The notes under the pieces were generated by a model. That model saw only the letters and a program-made list of their open reading frames with translations. It was not told the origin of the DNA and ran no database searches. From assembly GCA_022605955.1 (NCBI GenBank), contig JAKCOZ010000018.1, forward strand, positions 5,836,001 through 5,900,000: a DNA stretch of 64,000 nt, written 5' to 3'. Both the position numbers and the translations under genes were made by a program. The DNA comes from Rallus limicola (lineage: Eukaryota > Chordata > Aves > Gruiformes > Rallidae). Positions 24,432-35,300 of this stretch are shown piece by piece. The first letter of the stretch is position 1. The number at the start of each line of letters is the position of its first letter.

Positions 24432-26651
24432 ACTACTACTTCCCCCAAGTTCTGGTTTTTATCTTCTGAGACTGTTTTAAGATGTAGAAAACAGTTTCAG
24501 CTGGAGTGGGCAAGCAATAAGCAATTTAGTAAGGTGATTGACTTCATGAATTATCCTATGGCTGAACTTATGGAAGAACTTGCTTTTGCTTTTTTGATAG
24601 TTTCTAAATGCTTCAGCTACTACTACTTAAGGACTATCTAGCTGCATCTTCTATTTTGTCTGAAATTAAACTACCTGCATTTTGAGATCAACTATGGATC
24701 TTTCAATTGGTCATTTTCGATGGAAATAATGAACACTTGATAACACAACAATCTACTAAGATTGCCCATTTCACTATCATTGTGTAATCACTTCTGTAGT
24801 GTTAAGATGTTGAGTTCTTTGCTAAAGTCAATACCCGTTTGCCCACTTTTCAACATCCTTTGCCATCCAAGTTACTTCTATGTTGTTACCATCAGTTCCT
24901 GCAGAATTCTGTAAATCATACTACTCTATTTCAGGTGTGTGTGTTCATATAGCATTGAGTAAAATGTGTTCAAATTGTTGCCAGTTAGGCAACTATGTAA
25001 ATGTTAGGGGAAAAAAAAGAAACTTTGTAGGAATCTTTGTTGCATAAACTAACTGTGATTTTGCATGATAAACAAAACCTCAGGTGCTATAGTCTTCCTC
25101 TTTTAGCTCCTATATCTATGAATCATGGCTCAATGAATCTGTTTATTAATGTCTATGACACCTAATTCTGTTTGCCTGCTTCCCCTACCTAGGTGGGTTT
25201 TTTGCCAGATCATCAATATTGTTTTAAGTGATGTATAATCATCTGAATGCTGCCTAAACTGAAAGCTTTGAAATACTTAAGGATAGAAAATATGATAAAG
25301 TTTGAACTGATGTTCAAATCATGCCTCAGTGACTAAAAGGAGAGTGAAGGAAAGGTCAGTCTTGTGGCAAGACTATTTATAGGACTCAAAGAGCTTTTAC
25401 CTCATGGGCTGTGTGACTGGGCAAGTTTCTGGGCTCAAGTAGTAAGTTCAGTTCAAAGTATATGCTGAGGTTAAACTAAGTTTCTTTCTCATTTTTATAG
25501 AATTGTGGGTGGTTTTTATCCTTCTCTGTCACATGGGAGGGGGCCATTTTAAGAGCTCGCCTGGAGAAGTTTTGCTATCTTGAGGTCCTTGACCTTGTCA
25601 ATGCCCTTGCTTTAGCTCTCTGCTGTGGTGTGTTACAGTTGCACCTTTCGTCAAAGGCCTCATGTTTATTGCAAGGTTCTGGAAGGCACACTGAGGTTTT
25701 TTATAAGAAGAAATGTATGTGGGTTGCATGATCTGGGGACCCTTTGTAGATAAAACGTATTCCTATTTTGTTACAGAGTTTGTCAAAAAATAGCATCTTT
25801 AACAACGCATTATTAGAAGGTTCAAGTTGTTACTATTTTTCAGTTAGAATAAAGCACACAAGGTACCCTACCTCTAAGAAAGACTGTGCAAGGGAGTTAA
25901 TACTATATGCCTCTGGAAATTAAACATACCTATTCTGTACAACCAACTAAAAGAAGTCTTGAAACTGCTGACAGTTTTGGGCCTGAGTAACTGAGATGTG
26001 ACTATGTGGAGCTTTCCATTTGTCTAAAAGCAGGCAATGAAAGCTTACTTGCTGACTACTGGCACAAAGAAAAGAAATTCTGAGAGTTTGCTTATTTCTG
26101 TGGCAGGTGAGAATGGACAGTAATTTGTATGTGGAATGACCTACTGAAGCTATGTTTGTGCCTGTTTTTTTTTTAACATCCTCTACTATATTTACATTGG
26201 CTATTTCATAAATTTGGTTTCACCTTTAGAAAGGTTACAGCCTGATATTTGATGAAGGATGTATGTGGATTTGGAGAGAATTAAAGCAGGATTGTCCTAT
26301 AACACACTTAGTAATTATTTTCAATAATATTTTGATGAAGGGAAGATTAGTGAGGGCCAGTAAATTTATATATTTTTTTCTATTTATATATTAGTAGGTG
26401 ATTGAGTTTCTAATGATTCTCTTATCCTTGAAGTCTACTGTTTCTGTATAAGTTCAAACTAACAGGAGTGTAAATCTAAAATAGGATTTCCAATAGTTCA
26501 AGTCACTTTAACACTACTCTTTAAAAACTCCAGTGCTTGTTCCTGGATCAGACCTAACACACAGTGATATACTTTTTGTTACCAATTCTTGGGAGGTGGG
26601 GGAGGAGGGAGGTGTACAGTGAGAGCAATTTTTTGTGCTTTGACAGTTAAT

Positions 26652-26665
26652 TATATATATATATA
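26652..26665. repeat. TA dinucleotide microsatellite
   Basis: About seven TA units in a row, likely polymorphic in length; nothing gene-like is attached. Confidence 0.8.
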
Positions 26666-27074
26666 AGCCTGTATTGTTACTGCTGTTGCAATATTGCCAC
26701 ACTGCATAGCAGCACCAGGTTTGGCAAAAGCTTGTTCTCTTGGGACACTTCAATATCTAGCACTGATGTGTAAACATCAAAAGATATCAGATGGCCTGTG
26801 TAGGTAAATCCAAGAGATCTGATACGACCAGCCAGTATTCAGGGGACTTCAGTTAATGGTTGCACTCAATTGCAGTAGGTTTCAAATGCATCTTCCCCTG
26901 CCAGGATAGGAGGCGATCTGCAGCCTGAAGTGTTGGACCAGGACAGGTTCCTGCCCTATCTCCTCTTACTACATCAGTCTGTCTCTTCAGCATACTCTGT
27001 GCTCAAGCTATTTCTAGTCACAGTGCTGCTTCAGGAACCTAATATACCAGGTGTGTGTGCCTCCCAGGGTGAAG

Positions 27075-27107
27075 GTGTTGCTCCTCCAGAGGAGTGCAGA
27101 GCAACAC
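27075..27107. repeat. Perfect 9-bp inverted repeat (hairpin)
   Basis: GTGTTGCTC at 27075-27083 pairs perfectly with GAGCAACAC at 27099-27107 across a 15-nt loop. Overlapping its left arm is a second palindrome, CTCCTC-CA-GAGGAG (27081-27094). The two foldings compete. There is no following T run and this is not a bacterial terminator; function unknown. Confidence 0.6.
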
Positions 27108-28395
27108 AGGGAGTGAAGGACTTCAGACAGAACAATTGGATGATGTACTGTTGTTTGCTTCACTATGTAGACTGAAAACTAATAACAAATGAACTTACCC
27201 TTCAAAATATTAGCCAATTATTTTTTTTCCTGAAGAAACATAGAAATTGTTGAAGGAACTTGACCTGCTGAAATTAAGGTGATATATAGTGATTTAGGCT
27301 CCAATAGTTTTTTACACATAAATGAAGAATAGTGTCAGTTCTTACTTTGAATCAGCAGAGAACCAGTCTAGTCAGTCAGTGGCAAGTCTTAGAGAAGACA
27401 GCAAGTATATTAACAGATATGTGACTCAGTCTTCAATATTTGGTAGCAACTTTTCCCAAAACCTCTGTTCTTGTAATGTGATAAAGCAATAGCTTAAATT
27501 ATTTTCAAAATGTCTTAAAAAATTTATCACTGTCAATGTTGCTGATAAGGCGTCAGAGACAAATTGTACTATAAATGATCTGCATAGGAAACTGGTGAGT
27601 GTGTGCATATATATTGTTTTCCTTGGCAATTTATCAGAATACTCTGAGGAAGTCTTCATCTCAGACAGCTGACCTCTGGGTGCATTCCAGGAGAACCTGC
27701 AAAGATGAATTGTATTCACTATATAAATGGGGAAGATGGATGTTTGAAGACATTGTGTCCCCTTATGTTCTTAGTAGGGAGGAGGAACCTAGAGTTGTGG
27801 CAGTTGATGCATCAAGTTGTCAGTTGCAGGGCTGCTAAGTTGATTGTGAACCCTGAATAATATGGAAACTAAGACTGTGAAATCCTGTTCTGAGATGTGT
27901 CTAATGAGAAGGTGTTGTTCTTCCACATATTGCCTGATGGAGTGGAGCTGTGCCATAACAGTAATTTTCAAAAATATGAGTACTACTCCAAGTACTAGTG
28001 TAATTCCACCACAAAAATAGAAGTGGTTTTGTTGTCACTTAAAACCCCCACATTATTACAGTACAAGAAGCATCATTGCTTAACATTAGTGGAAACTTAA
28101 GCTCACTTTCTGTACCAAGAAATAGATGAGGAAGTCAGGGAACTGAAATTGGCACAGAGAAAGTACCCAGTTTTGAAGTAGCTACAAATAATTATGGTAT
28201 TAAGACTAGATGGAAGATAACAACATTTTGGAAAACATCAAACTGAATTTTTTGTTTCATTCTGTATAATATTGGAACCCCCAAGGTTTTTGGGGTAGGT
28301 CAGAGGAAACATCCTTTGTTTTCACTGCCTTCCTTAGCTTAAATAAGATTCCCAACTGTTCCAAGAGAAAATGTGTGTTTCTTTTTCTCTTTCAG

Positions 28396-28571
28396 CTCTT
28401 CTTTCTGAGTATCATTTATGTAAAAGAAGTTCAGTGAAAACATGGGGAAAGACTCTTAGTATGTGTATGGGCATGTGTTCAGTGCTAAGGGCTCAAGTGA
28501 GGTGTGGTCTTTTGCTCTTTGAAATCACTTTTCTGCCCTCTTCCTTCCTTAATCAAAACATAATTTATAAG
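28396..28571 (+). other. Candidate internal exon (splice-bounded open segment)
   Basis: A very strong pyrimidine tract and acceptor (TTTCTTTTTCTCTTTCAG, ending 28395) precedes a segment open in one frame up to a consensus-like donor (AAG|GTATGT, GT at 28572). An alternative weaker donor (CAA|GTGAGG) lies at 28497. The predicted peptide, cysteine- and leucine-rich, matches nothing I know. The frame continues past the donor to a stop at about 28616, so openness alone is not evidence. Confidence 0.18.
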
Positions 28572-30599
28572 GTATGTGTTCAAATTTCAGCTAAACTTCT
28601 ATCTGAAAATTCCTGACTGTCTGATCAAAACAGGGGTTAGGGCTTGGCCTTATGCTTGTTCATTGAAAGCAATGTGTTTGTTCTTGATGATAGGCATCAT
28701 TGACCTTGTGCACTGAGGCACAGCTGTTGATTTAGGTCCAAGTCTTTCACATGTTTTAGAGCTGCACAGTTCTCTTACTTGTTACGGTATGAATTGCAAC
28801 AGTGCTACATCTAAATGATTGCAGTTCTTGACCTTTACAGCAAGAAAAGACTGGCCATTTCTTGTGATTCTTTAAAGTAAACAAAGTATGTAAAATACAT
28901 GGGGTTTTTTCCTCATTGGAATATATCTTTTTGAAATCATCTGACATATGCGATTTTTCTGTTGGATTTTTTTGTTTGTTTCTGTGGTTTTATGTGGTTT
29001 AGTTGTCAGTTTGGTGTCCTTTACTTTGATAAAAAAACCCACAATTTTTGCCAAGGCCAAGTGTCCTTTTGGTATTTATTTTTAGCGGATATCTGAGTTG
29101 GCAAATCAAGTTAACTCATAAAGCTAAGTAGAAGTGATTGAACAGCTAATTTTGGATGCCATGTTGTTTTTTCTGTAACATGAGCTACAATAAATTGGAA
29201 TGTTTGAGATGGATAGATCAGTTGATGGCCATTTGAAATGCATATTTCCCTTAAAATTTAGAGAACAAAAATAACCTGTTAACCATCTGAGAGATTAAAA
29301 TATTCTTCAATGAGGCTGTAGATTTTATTTTTTTTAAATGATTTTTTGATGTAGCTTTTCTTATTTTGTCAGGGGAAAAAAAGCCCCAGAACTGAAGATT
29401 CAATGAATTCAAAAACTTTGCTTTGTAGTCCTGTATTGAATTATTTCATATGATCTGATGCTTTACCTACCATCTTGAAAAATGTTAATCTCCACAATGT
29501 GGAAATGAGGTGGGTACTTTAGCTGCTCACTGAATGACTGCTGCTGAAGTAGCCTCTCTTTTTCTTGTCAGAAGAGGGTCTGGTAAAAAAAGATACAAAG
29601 AGAAAATTAATTATGAAGAAAATAATTTTCAGACATCACTGACTGAAGGTAAATTTTGCTTTCAGGAGGCAAGAGAAATAAATGTGAAAGGCACCTCTTG
29701 CCATGCTACTGTAAATTTTTAGAGTTTACATCCTGTGGTATTCTAGGAAAAACCGGCTCTGGTAGACTTCTGGAAAGCTAGCTTGAGCATCACGTTTTAT
29801 AATAGCATTCTAGCTCTCCTTTTCTTACTCCCCAGACATTACACTTAATCTGGGACTCTTAAGAGCTCTCCTAGTTAAGTGTCATACCTGAAAATGTGAT
29901 TTCACCTTTCAGGTAAGCTTTTTGCTGTAGATAACGTTGGCTGCTGTATCATTCTGGGATTTGGAGGCAGTCATCTGATGACCTGACTTTATGATTTTGC
30001 ATGGCATATACTGAATGGCTTTCCTCTGGCTTTGCAGTAAGTGACTGAGATGTTTTTCACTCTAGTTTTATAAAGCTTTATATATTTGTAACTTGGCTGT
30101 AAAAATACCTTCATAGCAAGCAGAGAGATTGCTTGACCTCAAGGTTTCTGTTTGCATACCAAAAAAATCTATCATTTGCCACAGAAAACAAATGGATAAA
30201 TAACCAGAAAATAAACAGACTGTTGCGATTATATGTCCATCTGCTCTCCAGGTATAGTTCCAGAAATAGGATTTAGGTCTTGATTCAGCAGTAGTTCAAT
30301 TTCGTATTCAAGCAGAGGAATTGTGTTGCATTCAAAGCAGAAAAACAGCGATATCCAAACCGACCAGTATGAACAGGATGCTTTTGTGACTATGGGCATT
30401 ATTAGGAATCTTAATATCTAATTTCTTTAGATAAGAATCTTAAAGGGGTCTCTGGAGTACTCTGTGTGATACTATGTAAATAGTAATGACACAGATACTA
30501 AATAGGAGTCAGAGCAGAGCTTTCCTTTTTTATTTTGGCTAGTGACTATGAGCTAATGATAGCCAGGAATTGTTAGAGGAGGTTGAAGAGAAAAGGGGA

Positions 30600-31330
30600 T
30601 GAAAGTGCAAATTTTCTCCTGCAGATAATCCATGTTAGAGGCAAACTTAATCAAAGTGTCTCTACTTTAATGAAATTCTCATATAAAATGCAGGACACTT
30701 GATATAATTTATCTAAATTAATTACACTCTGCTGCTAAAAGGAAGTTGTATGACAAATTATTTGTTCTGCCTATTCATCCATTCTTTATCAGACCTTTTC
30801 TTACTCTGATGCAACATAAGGAGCAGAAGCAGCCTTTTCATGGTGCTGAGTGGATTAATTTGCATTGATCCCAGGCTAATAGATGAGTTATTCACCCAAG
30901 GCAGCACTGAGTAGTTTTAATAACATAGTATTTTTCTATGCCTTCATTATCAATCATTTTACAGGTAAATAACATGCAAAGTATTTTTAAAAATTGTCAA
31001 AATGAAATAAAAATTGTTGTGCATAATAAAAACATGTAAATCTCAAGTAGCATTTTTCATTCATGTTATAAATAACTAATGTATTTCAGATTATAAATTG
31101 TATCTATTCTACCAATTTATCTGCAAAAATAAAGATGCATTAGATGAGCAGGTTCTGCATCCAGTTACAGTAAAAAATAAAGAATGCCACAGAAGCAAAT
31201 GAATCAGCTTTTTAAAATTATTGCCCTGTTGGACAAGATGTATGAATCCTGAGTAGAAGCTGTATCTTAAAATTTATTCACATAAACCTGTTCAAAAAAG
31301 TTATGGACGATGAACAGAAATAAGCAAAAA
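30600..31330. promoter_or_regulatory. Candidate conserved non-coding element
   Basis: A repeat-free AT-rich block with a dense set of homeodomain-type words (TAAT/ATTA) and a perfect POU octamer ATTTGCAT at 30858-30865 inside GGATTAATTTGCATTGATC. Long stretches have mixed-complexity AT sequence rather than simple repeats, as in developmental enhancers of gene deserts. No coding frame of note. Conservation cannot be tested from one sequence; this is pattern-based inference. Confidence 0.3.
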
Positions 31331-31574
31331 CTGATGAGTTTATTTCTGCTCTACCTTGAAAGGTTTTAATGTTGAGCTTGTTTCATGGCAGCAGCAGAAG
31401 ACTGCAACATGGCACTTTCTACAGGTTTGAAGTGGAAACATATATCCAAGGTATTTGTTCTGGATTTAGGTTCAGAGTAGTATCTAGTTATGGGATTCTT
31501 TACTCCTGAATCTGCATTCCTACTCCATTCTTGTCCAGAGATAAGGTGAACATAGGTGATACTTTTGATTTTAA

Positions 31575-31579
31575 ACTGT
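31575..31579 (+). repeat. Left 5-bp target-site duplication (ACTGT)
   Basis: ACTGT immediately precedes the LTR and is repeated exactly at 32167-32171 immediately after it, showing integrase-mediated insertion with a 5-bp stagger. Confidence 0.9.
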
Positions 31580-32166
31580 TGTCCTGGTTTCAGTCAGGAT
31601 AGAGTTAACTTCATTTGTAGCAGTGGATGGAATGCTGTGTTTGGGAGTTAAAATGAAAGCAGTGCTGTTAACACCCTGATGTTTCTAGTTGCAGTCAGAC
31701 AGTCAAAGCCAGGACAGGTGACCCAGATGGGCCAAAGAGAGTATTCCATGCCAATTACGTCCTGCCCAGGATAAAGGTGGCTGATGGGAGGAAGAAGAGG
31801 GGCGGTTCCGGGACGCGAGCGGGCAGGACGCGAAGGTCTTGGGGGACGGTCGGGTTCTGGGATGGCTCTGGGTGGTGCGGCCTGAGTTGTGTGGTTGGGT
31901 GTGAAACTGCTTTGTGTATCAATAGTTTCATATTCTTTTGCTCTAAAGTCCTGTTAGCATTGTTATATTTTATTTTTTCTGTTATCTTAGTAAACTATCC
32001 TTATCCCAACCCACGGGCCTCTTAGTTTCTTGGTTTTGGAGTTATTTGCCCCTTCCTTTTCCTTTCCCTTGTTTCCCCCCGCCCTTTCCCTCTTCCCCTG
32101 CTCTTTTACTTTAAGGAGCAGGCAGCTGCATGGATCTCAGCCCACAGCCGGGGTGAAACCACAACA
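31580..32166 (+). mobile_element. Solo LTR of an ERVL-type endogenous retrovirus, with intact target duplication
   Basis: A 587-bp LTR starts TGTCCTGGTTTCAG and ends GAAACCACAACA. It is flanked by a perfect 5-bp duplication ACTGT (31575-31579 and 32167-32171), which fixes both ends. It shares the start, the GGATAGAGTTAA word, the AAAGAGAGTATTCCATGCC region and the 3' end with the 20062 family, but differs in the core. The TATA position reads GATAAAG (about 31770). A CpG-dense core (31803-31852) and a long pyrimidine tract (about 32049-32108) lie inside. No internal viral sequence remains. The 82-codon frame at 31777-32025 is a by-product of the CpG-rich core and is not a gene. Confidence 0.92.
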
Positions 32167-32171
32167 ACTGT
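32167..32171 (+). repeat. Right 5-bp target-site duplication (ACTGT)
   Basis: Exact copy of 31575-31579, directly after the terminal CA of the LTR. Confidence 0.9.
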
Positions 32172-33338
32172 GAAGTATCTAAGTCCTCTAACTGTTGGGA
32201 GAATGCCCACTGCACTGAGCAGCTTGCACAGGAGTGGTGTGTACTACAGAATAATGCCTTGAAGGAGTGCCTCTGCATGATGCTGGCTCAGCAGGGCACG
32301 CTTGCTTCTGCTCTGACTTCCTGGCCCATCAGGTTTTGGGGGTAGCAATGCTGTGCAGGTGGTGTGTCTTCACCCAGAGCTGGGATCAGCTATCTGTGTG
32401 TTCCCTTTCATTTCCATGGTTCTCTCATGAAGATACTGAAGAACACCTTTGGTTGCTGAGCTCTAATGGTATGTTATATTAAAAATCAGATTGTCATTAC
32501 AAATAGGCGTGTGGATTTCAGGTGCTGCTGTCTGTTGAAGGCTTGCTCACAAACCAGAGCAGGTAGAATGGATTGTACAAATGCTCATCTTGTCAGAGAA
32601 AGACCTCCTCATTCCCTTAGTGTGAAGTGACTAAAGAACTTTAGAAAGATGATTGACTTTGACATGTACTAAGGAGCACTGACATAATCTGTTCTCCTGG
32701 TTTTCCTTTAGCTGTTTCAAAGGCATCATAGGTATATTAGCTCTTACAGCTGTTACCCAAAACTGGTACAACATCTGGTGATGAAAGCCTGATCATAAAC
32801 CTGTATTCAAGTGTATATCACACCCAACACAGAGTGCAGCTTTTCAGCTGTTTGTTTTTCAGCAGTTTAATCCAACTGGAGTGTTGTCATAGTAGAACTA
32901 GTATATTATAGATGCACAAGTATTTAGAGCTACTCTAAGTATCTTAAACTGTGTCCTTATGTACATCTAATTCTGCAACACGAAACAGGTGGAAGGTTCG
33001 GCATGACTTTTAAATAGGCTAAGGTATCCATTAAAAGTCTTCAGTAATGTGAGGTTTAAAGAAACAAGGAAGTTCTAGTATTGGTACATACTTACAAACT
33101 TAATTGTTGTGTGGGTACTATCTGTAGAGTCCACAACTAAATCTGGTTGATTTTTCTCTCTGATTTAGTGAACTGGGAGGTAGAGAATAGTTAGTTGGAA
33201 CAAACTCCAAAATAAGTCACCTAAGTACCTATCCAGATTTAAATTTGAAGATATGGGGAAGTCTGGGTAAGCATCTGAACTTTACACTGCCAATTTGAAC
33301 CGTTTTGAAGTTGGCTTGCTGGTAGCTGCAAGTCTCTC

Positions 33339-33359
33339 TTTTTTTTTTTTTTTTTTTTT
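33339..33359 (+). repeat. Poly(T) tract, 21 T
   Basis: The longest homopolymer in the window, preceded by AGTCTCTC. It could be the reverse of a poly(A) tail, but no retrocopy body is recognised on the minus strand to its left. Confidence 0.88.
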
Positions 33360-33949
33360 CTTTATCTGAGAGACTAATTTTTTCCACACAGTTGGTTTTG
33401 CTTGCCATTTAATCTTGGCAGTAGCAGCTTGTTCACTCTGAATAAGGTGGGAAAGGCTTTTTTAGGCATCTAAATAAAAACAAAGGTTGAACTGACATTG
33501 TATGTGCTGCAAAGATGTGACAAAGACGCATTATACCAGCTTTGTATAATCAAATTGCTAGATAGATATGATTAGTAGCTTCCAACCTTCCTAGCTTATA
33601 TTGGTCATTTTTTTGTTTTGTTTCTTTACAAATGTAAATTAAAATGGTCACTGCAGTATCCTGAAAATCACCCTTTGGCTTACTTCTGAGACTTGATTGG
33701 AGCAAAAGATATGCAGGTGGCTCTGACAGCTGTACTCAGCAATAGATTCTAGGCTTGTGCCCACAGAAACTAGGTTAATCCACTGCTTCTGGCATCGTGG
33801 GTTGCAAGAAACTCTATGGAAATATAAGTGTATGCTGAAACGCTCTGTTTCGCTTCCCACTGCTAAAATACATTTAGTGAGATTTTCTTCTCCTTTCTTA
33901 GCAATCCTTAATGCTAATAATTACCCTATTTTTGCAGTGATCTTTACTT

Positions 33950-34480
33950 CAAAGCCTGAGTTTGCTGAAATAAATAATTATATTTGAGTAAGTGTTGGGT
34001 TCTTTTGCAAATGAAATCAAAGCTTGTTTGCAAATATTTCTAATCATTACATTTATGTGGGAACTTTTTATAATTATTTTTTATTATAGAAATACAATCA
34101 GCTTTTTGATTTAGATTGTGTTGTTTCCTTTATGAACATGTGTAAATGACTAGCACAGCTACTGGGCAATCCAGAGTTCTAGGCAAAGTTATATTTATTT
34201 TTAAATGTAGATTACAAAAAATAGGGAGCTAAACTAAAATTGAAAAATATAGTTTGATTATTGCTTTGTCACTAGCTTTCAATAACATGTTCATTTTATC
34301 CCTGTGCAGTAAAAATCAGCAGTGTGTATCAAAGACTATAAATTCCTCAGCCTTGTATTGCCTGTTGTCTACTATGAGTGAAAGATGGCTATAACTTGAG
34401 ATGAGTTGTACTTAATCTATATGCAGGAGATTTATCAATTGAACGTGGGAAAAATCTAGCCTGATCACAGAAAATTAAAC
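33950..34480. promoter_or_regulatory. Candidate conserved non-coding element with paired TTTGCAAAT
   Basis: Repeat-free AT-rich block with two identical TTTGCAAAT words (34004-34012 and 34027-34035) whose starts lie 23 bp apart, roughly two helical turns. The second is embedded in a forkhead-like TTGTTTGC. Multiple ATTA/TAAT words follow. This is the composition of a tissue-specific enhancer, but no function can be assigned from sequence alone. Confidence 0.3.
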
Positions 34481-35129
34481 ATACGATGTCTTTTTCAATG
34501 CGAAACTGCTAAGGTTGCAATCTGAAAACAATGGGAGAGGAAAGCAGCCTTGAAGCCAGAAGGCTATTCCATGAGCCTTGAATAGAACATCACCACTGCT
34601 TCACTCACTGCCTGTCCTGCTGGAAAGCTTTTTGTGTACATCTCCATGTCTTTGAGAAGACAGGCCCTTACTCCCACTTGTCAGTATACTTGAAATCAAT
34701 GTTTCATCTGCCGCTACTGCACTTTGAATTTTTAAATATGTTCGTGACTTTCTACAGCTCAAAGCTCTTCTATTAATGTACTCTTTGTTCAAACAAAAGA
34801 ATTTGTAAGCATGTACACTTAAGGCCTGAACTTTATTTACACCAGTTTTATGCCATGTTAGGGCCACTCTTATACTGAGGTCAGTCTTTTCCATTGAGTC
34901 TTTTCTTGATTTATAGTGGTCGATGAAGACAATGAGATTCTTAAACACTATGGTTTTCTGTGAAACCTCAGATCTCCTTTGACTGTCTATTTATGTTGAA
35001 GGAAGCATTGACTTGTGCTGCCAAAAAGGAAAAGTGAAATTTCTTTGCCTTTTAGAGTGAGGAAAGTATTTGAGCAAGTTGTGTCCCTTTTTCAGTTGTC
35101 TGAGTTGAGTAAGTTTATTTGCACTCAAT

Positions 35130-35300
35130 GTAAATGTAGTTTTTAATTACAGTGCGTGAATAACAAAAAGTAAAAAATAACACACACATTAATGGGCACT
35201 GATTAAGCTCAGTAAGAGACATGCATTATTCCTGAGTTATTAATGTTCTGACACAATTTAAATTGCCATAAATTAAGTCTGTGTGAATAGCTTAGACCCC
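35130..35300. promoter_or_regulatory. Candidate conserved non-coding element
   Basis: Short repeat-free block rich in TAAT/ATTA words (ACATTAATGGGC, GAGTTATTAATGTTC, CATAAATTAAGTC). It resembles homeodomain-bound enhancers; evidence is compositional only. Confidence 0.2.

Larger units (their letters stand above)
20586..31574. other. Single-copy non-coding DNA with scattered regulatory-like blocks
   Basis: No recognised transposon in about 11 kb. Within it lie the exon-like segments at 21663 and 28396, a T13 run at 21262-21274, an A/C-rich stretch at 24369-24431, a TA microsatellite at 26652-26665, a strong hairpin at 27075-27107 and a repeat-free homeodomain/octamer-rich block at 30600-31330. 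The longest frame, 22298-22642 (114 codons), is unrecognised and AT-driven. Confidence 0.5.

Noticed and set aside
25395..25435. Possible ancient MIR SINE (GGGCTGTGTGACTGGGCAAG resembles the MIR core)
   Set aside because: Only about 20 bases match and the flanks do not continue the similarity; chance is likely without an alignment score.
31777..32025. 82-codon frame with arginine/glycine-rich start
   Set aside because: Lies wholly within the solo LTR; the composition comes from its CpG-rich core.
34601..34948. 115-codon minus frame
   Set aside because: No family resemblance, no supporting signals.
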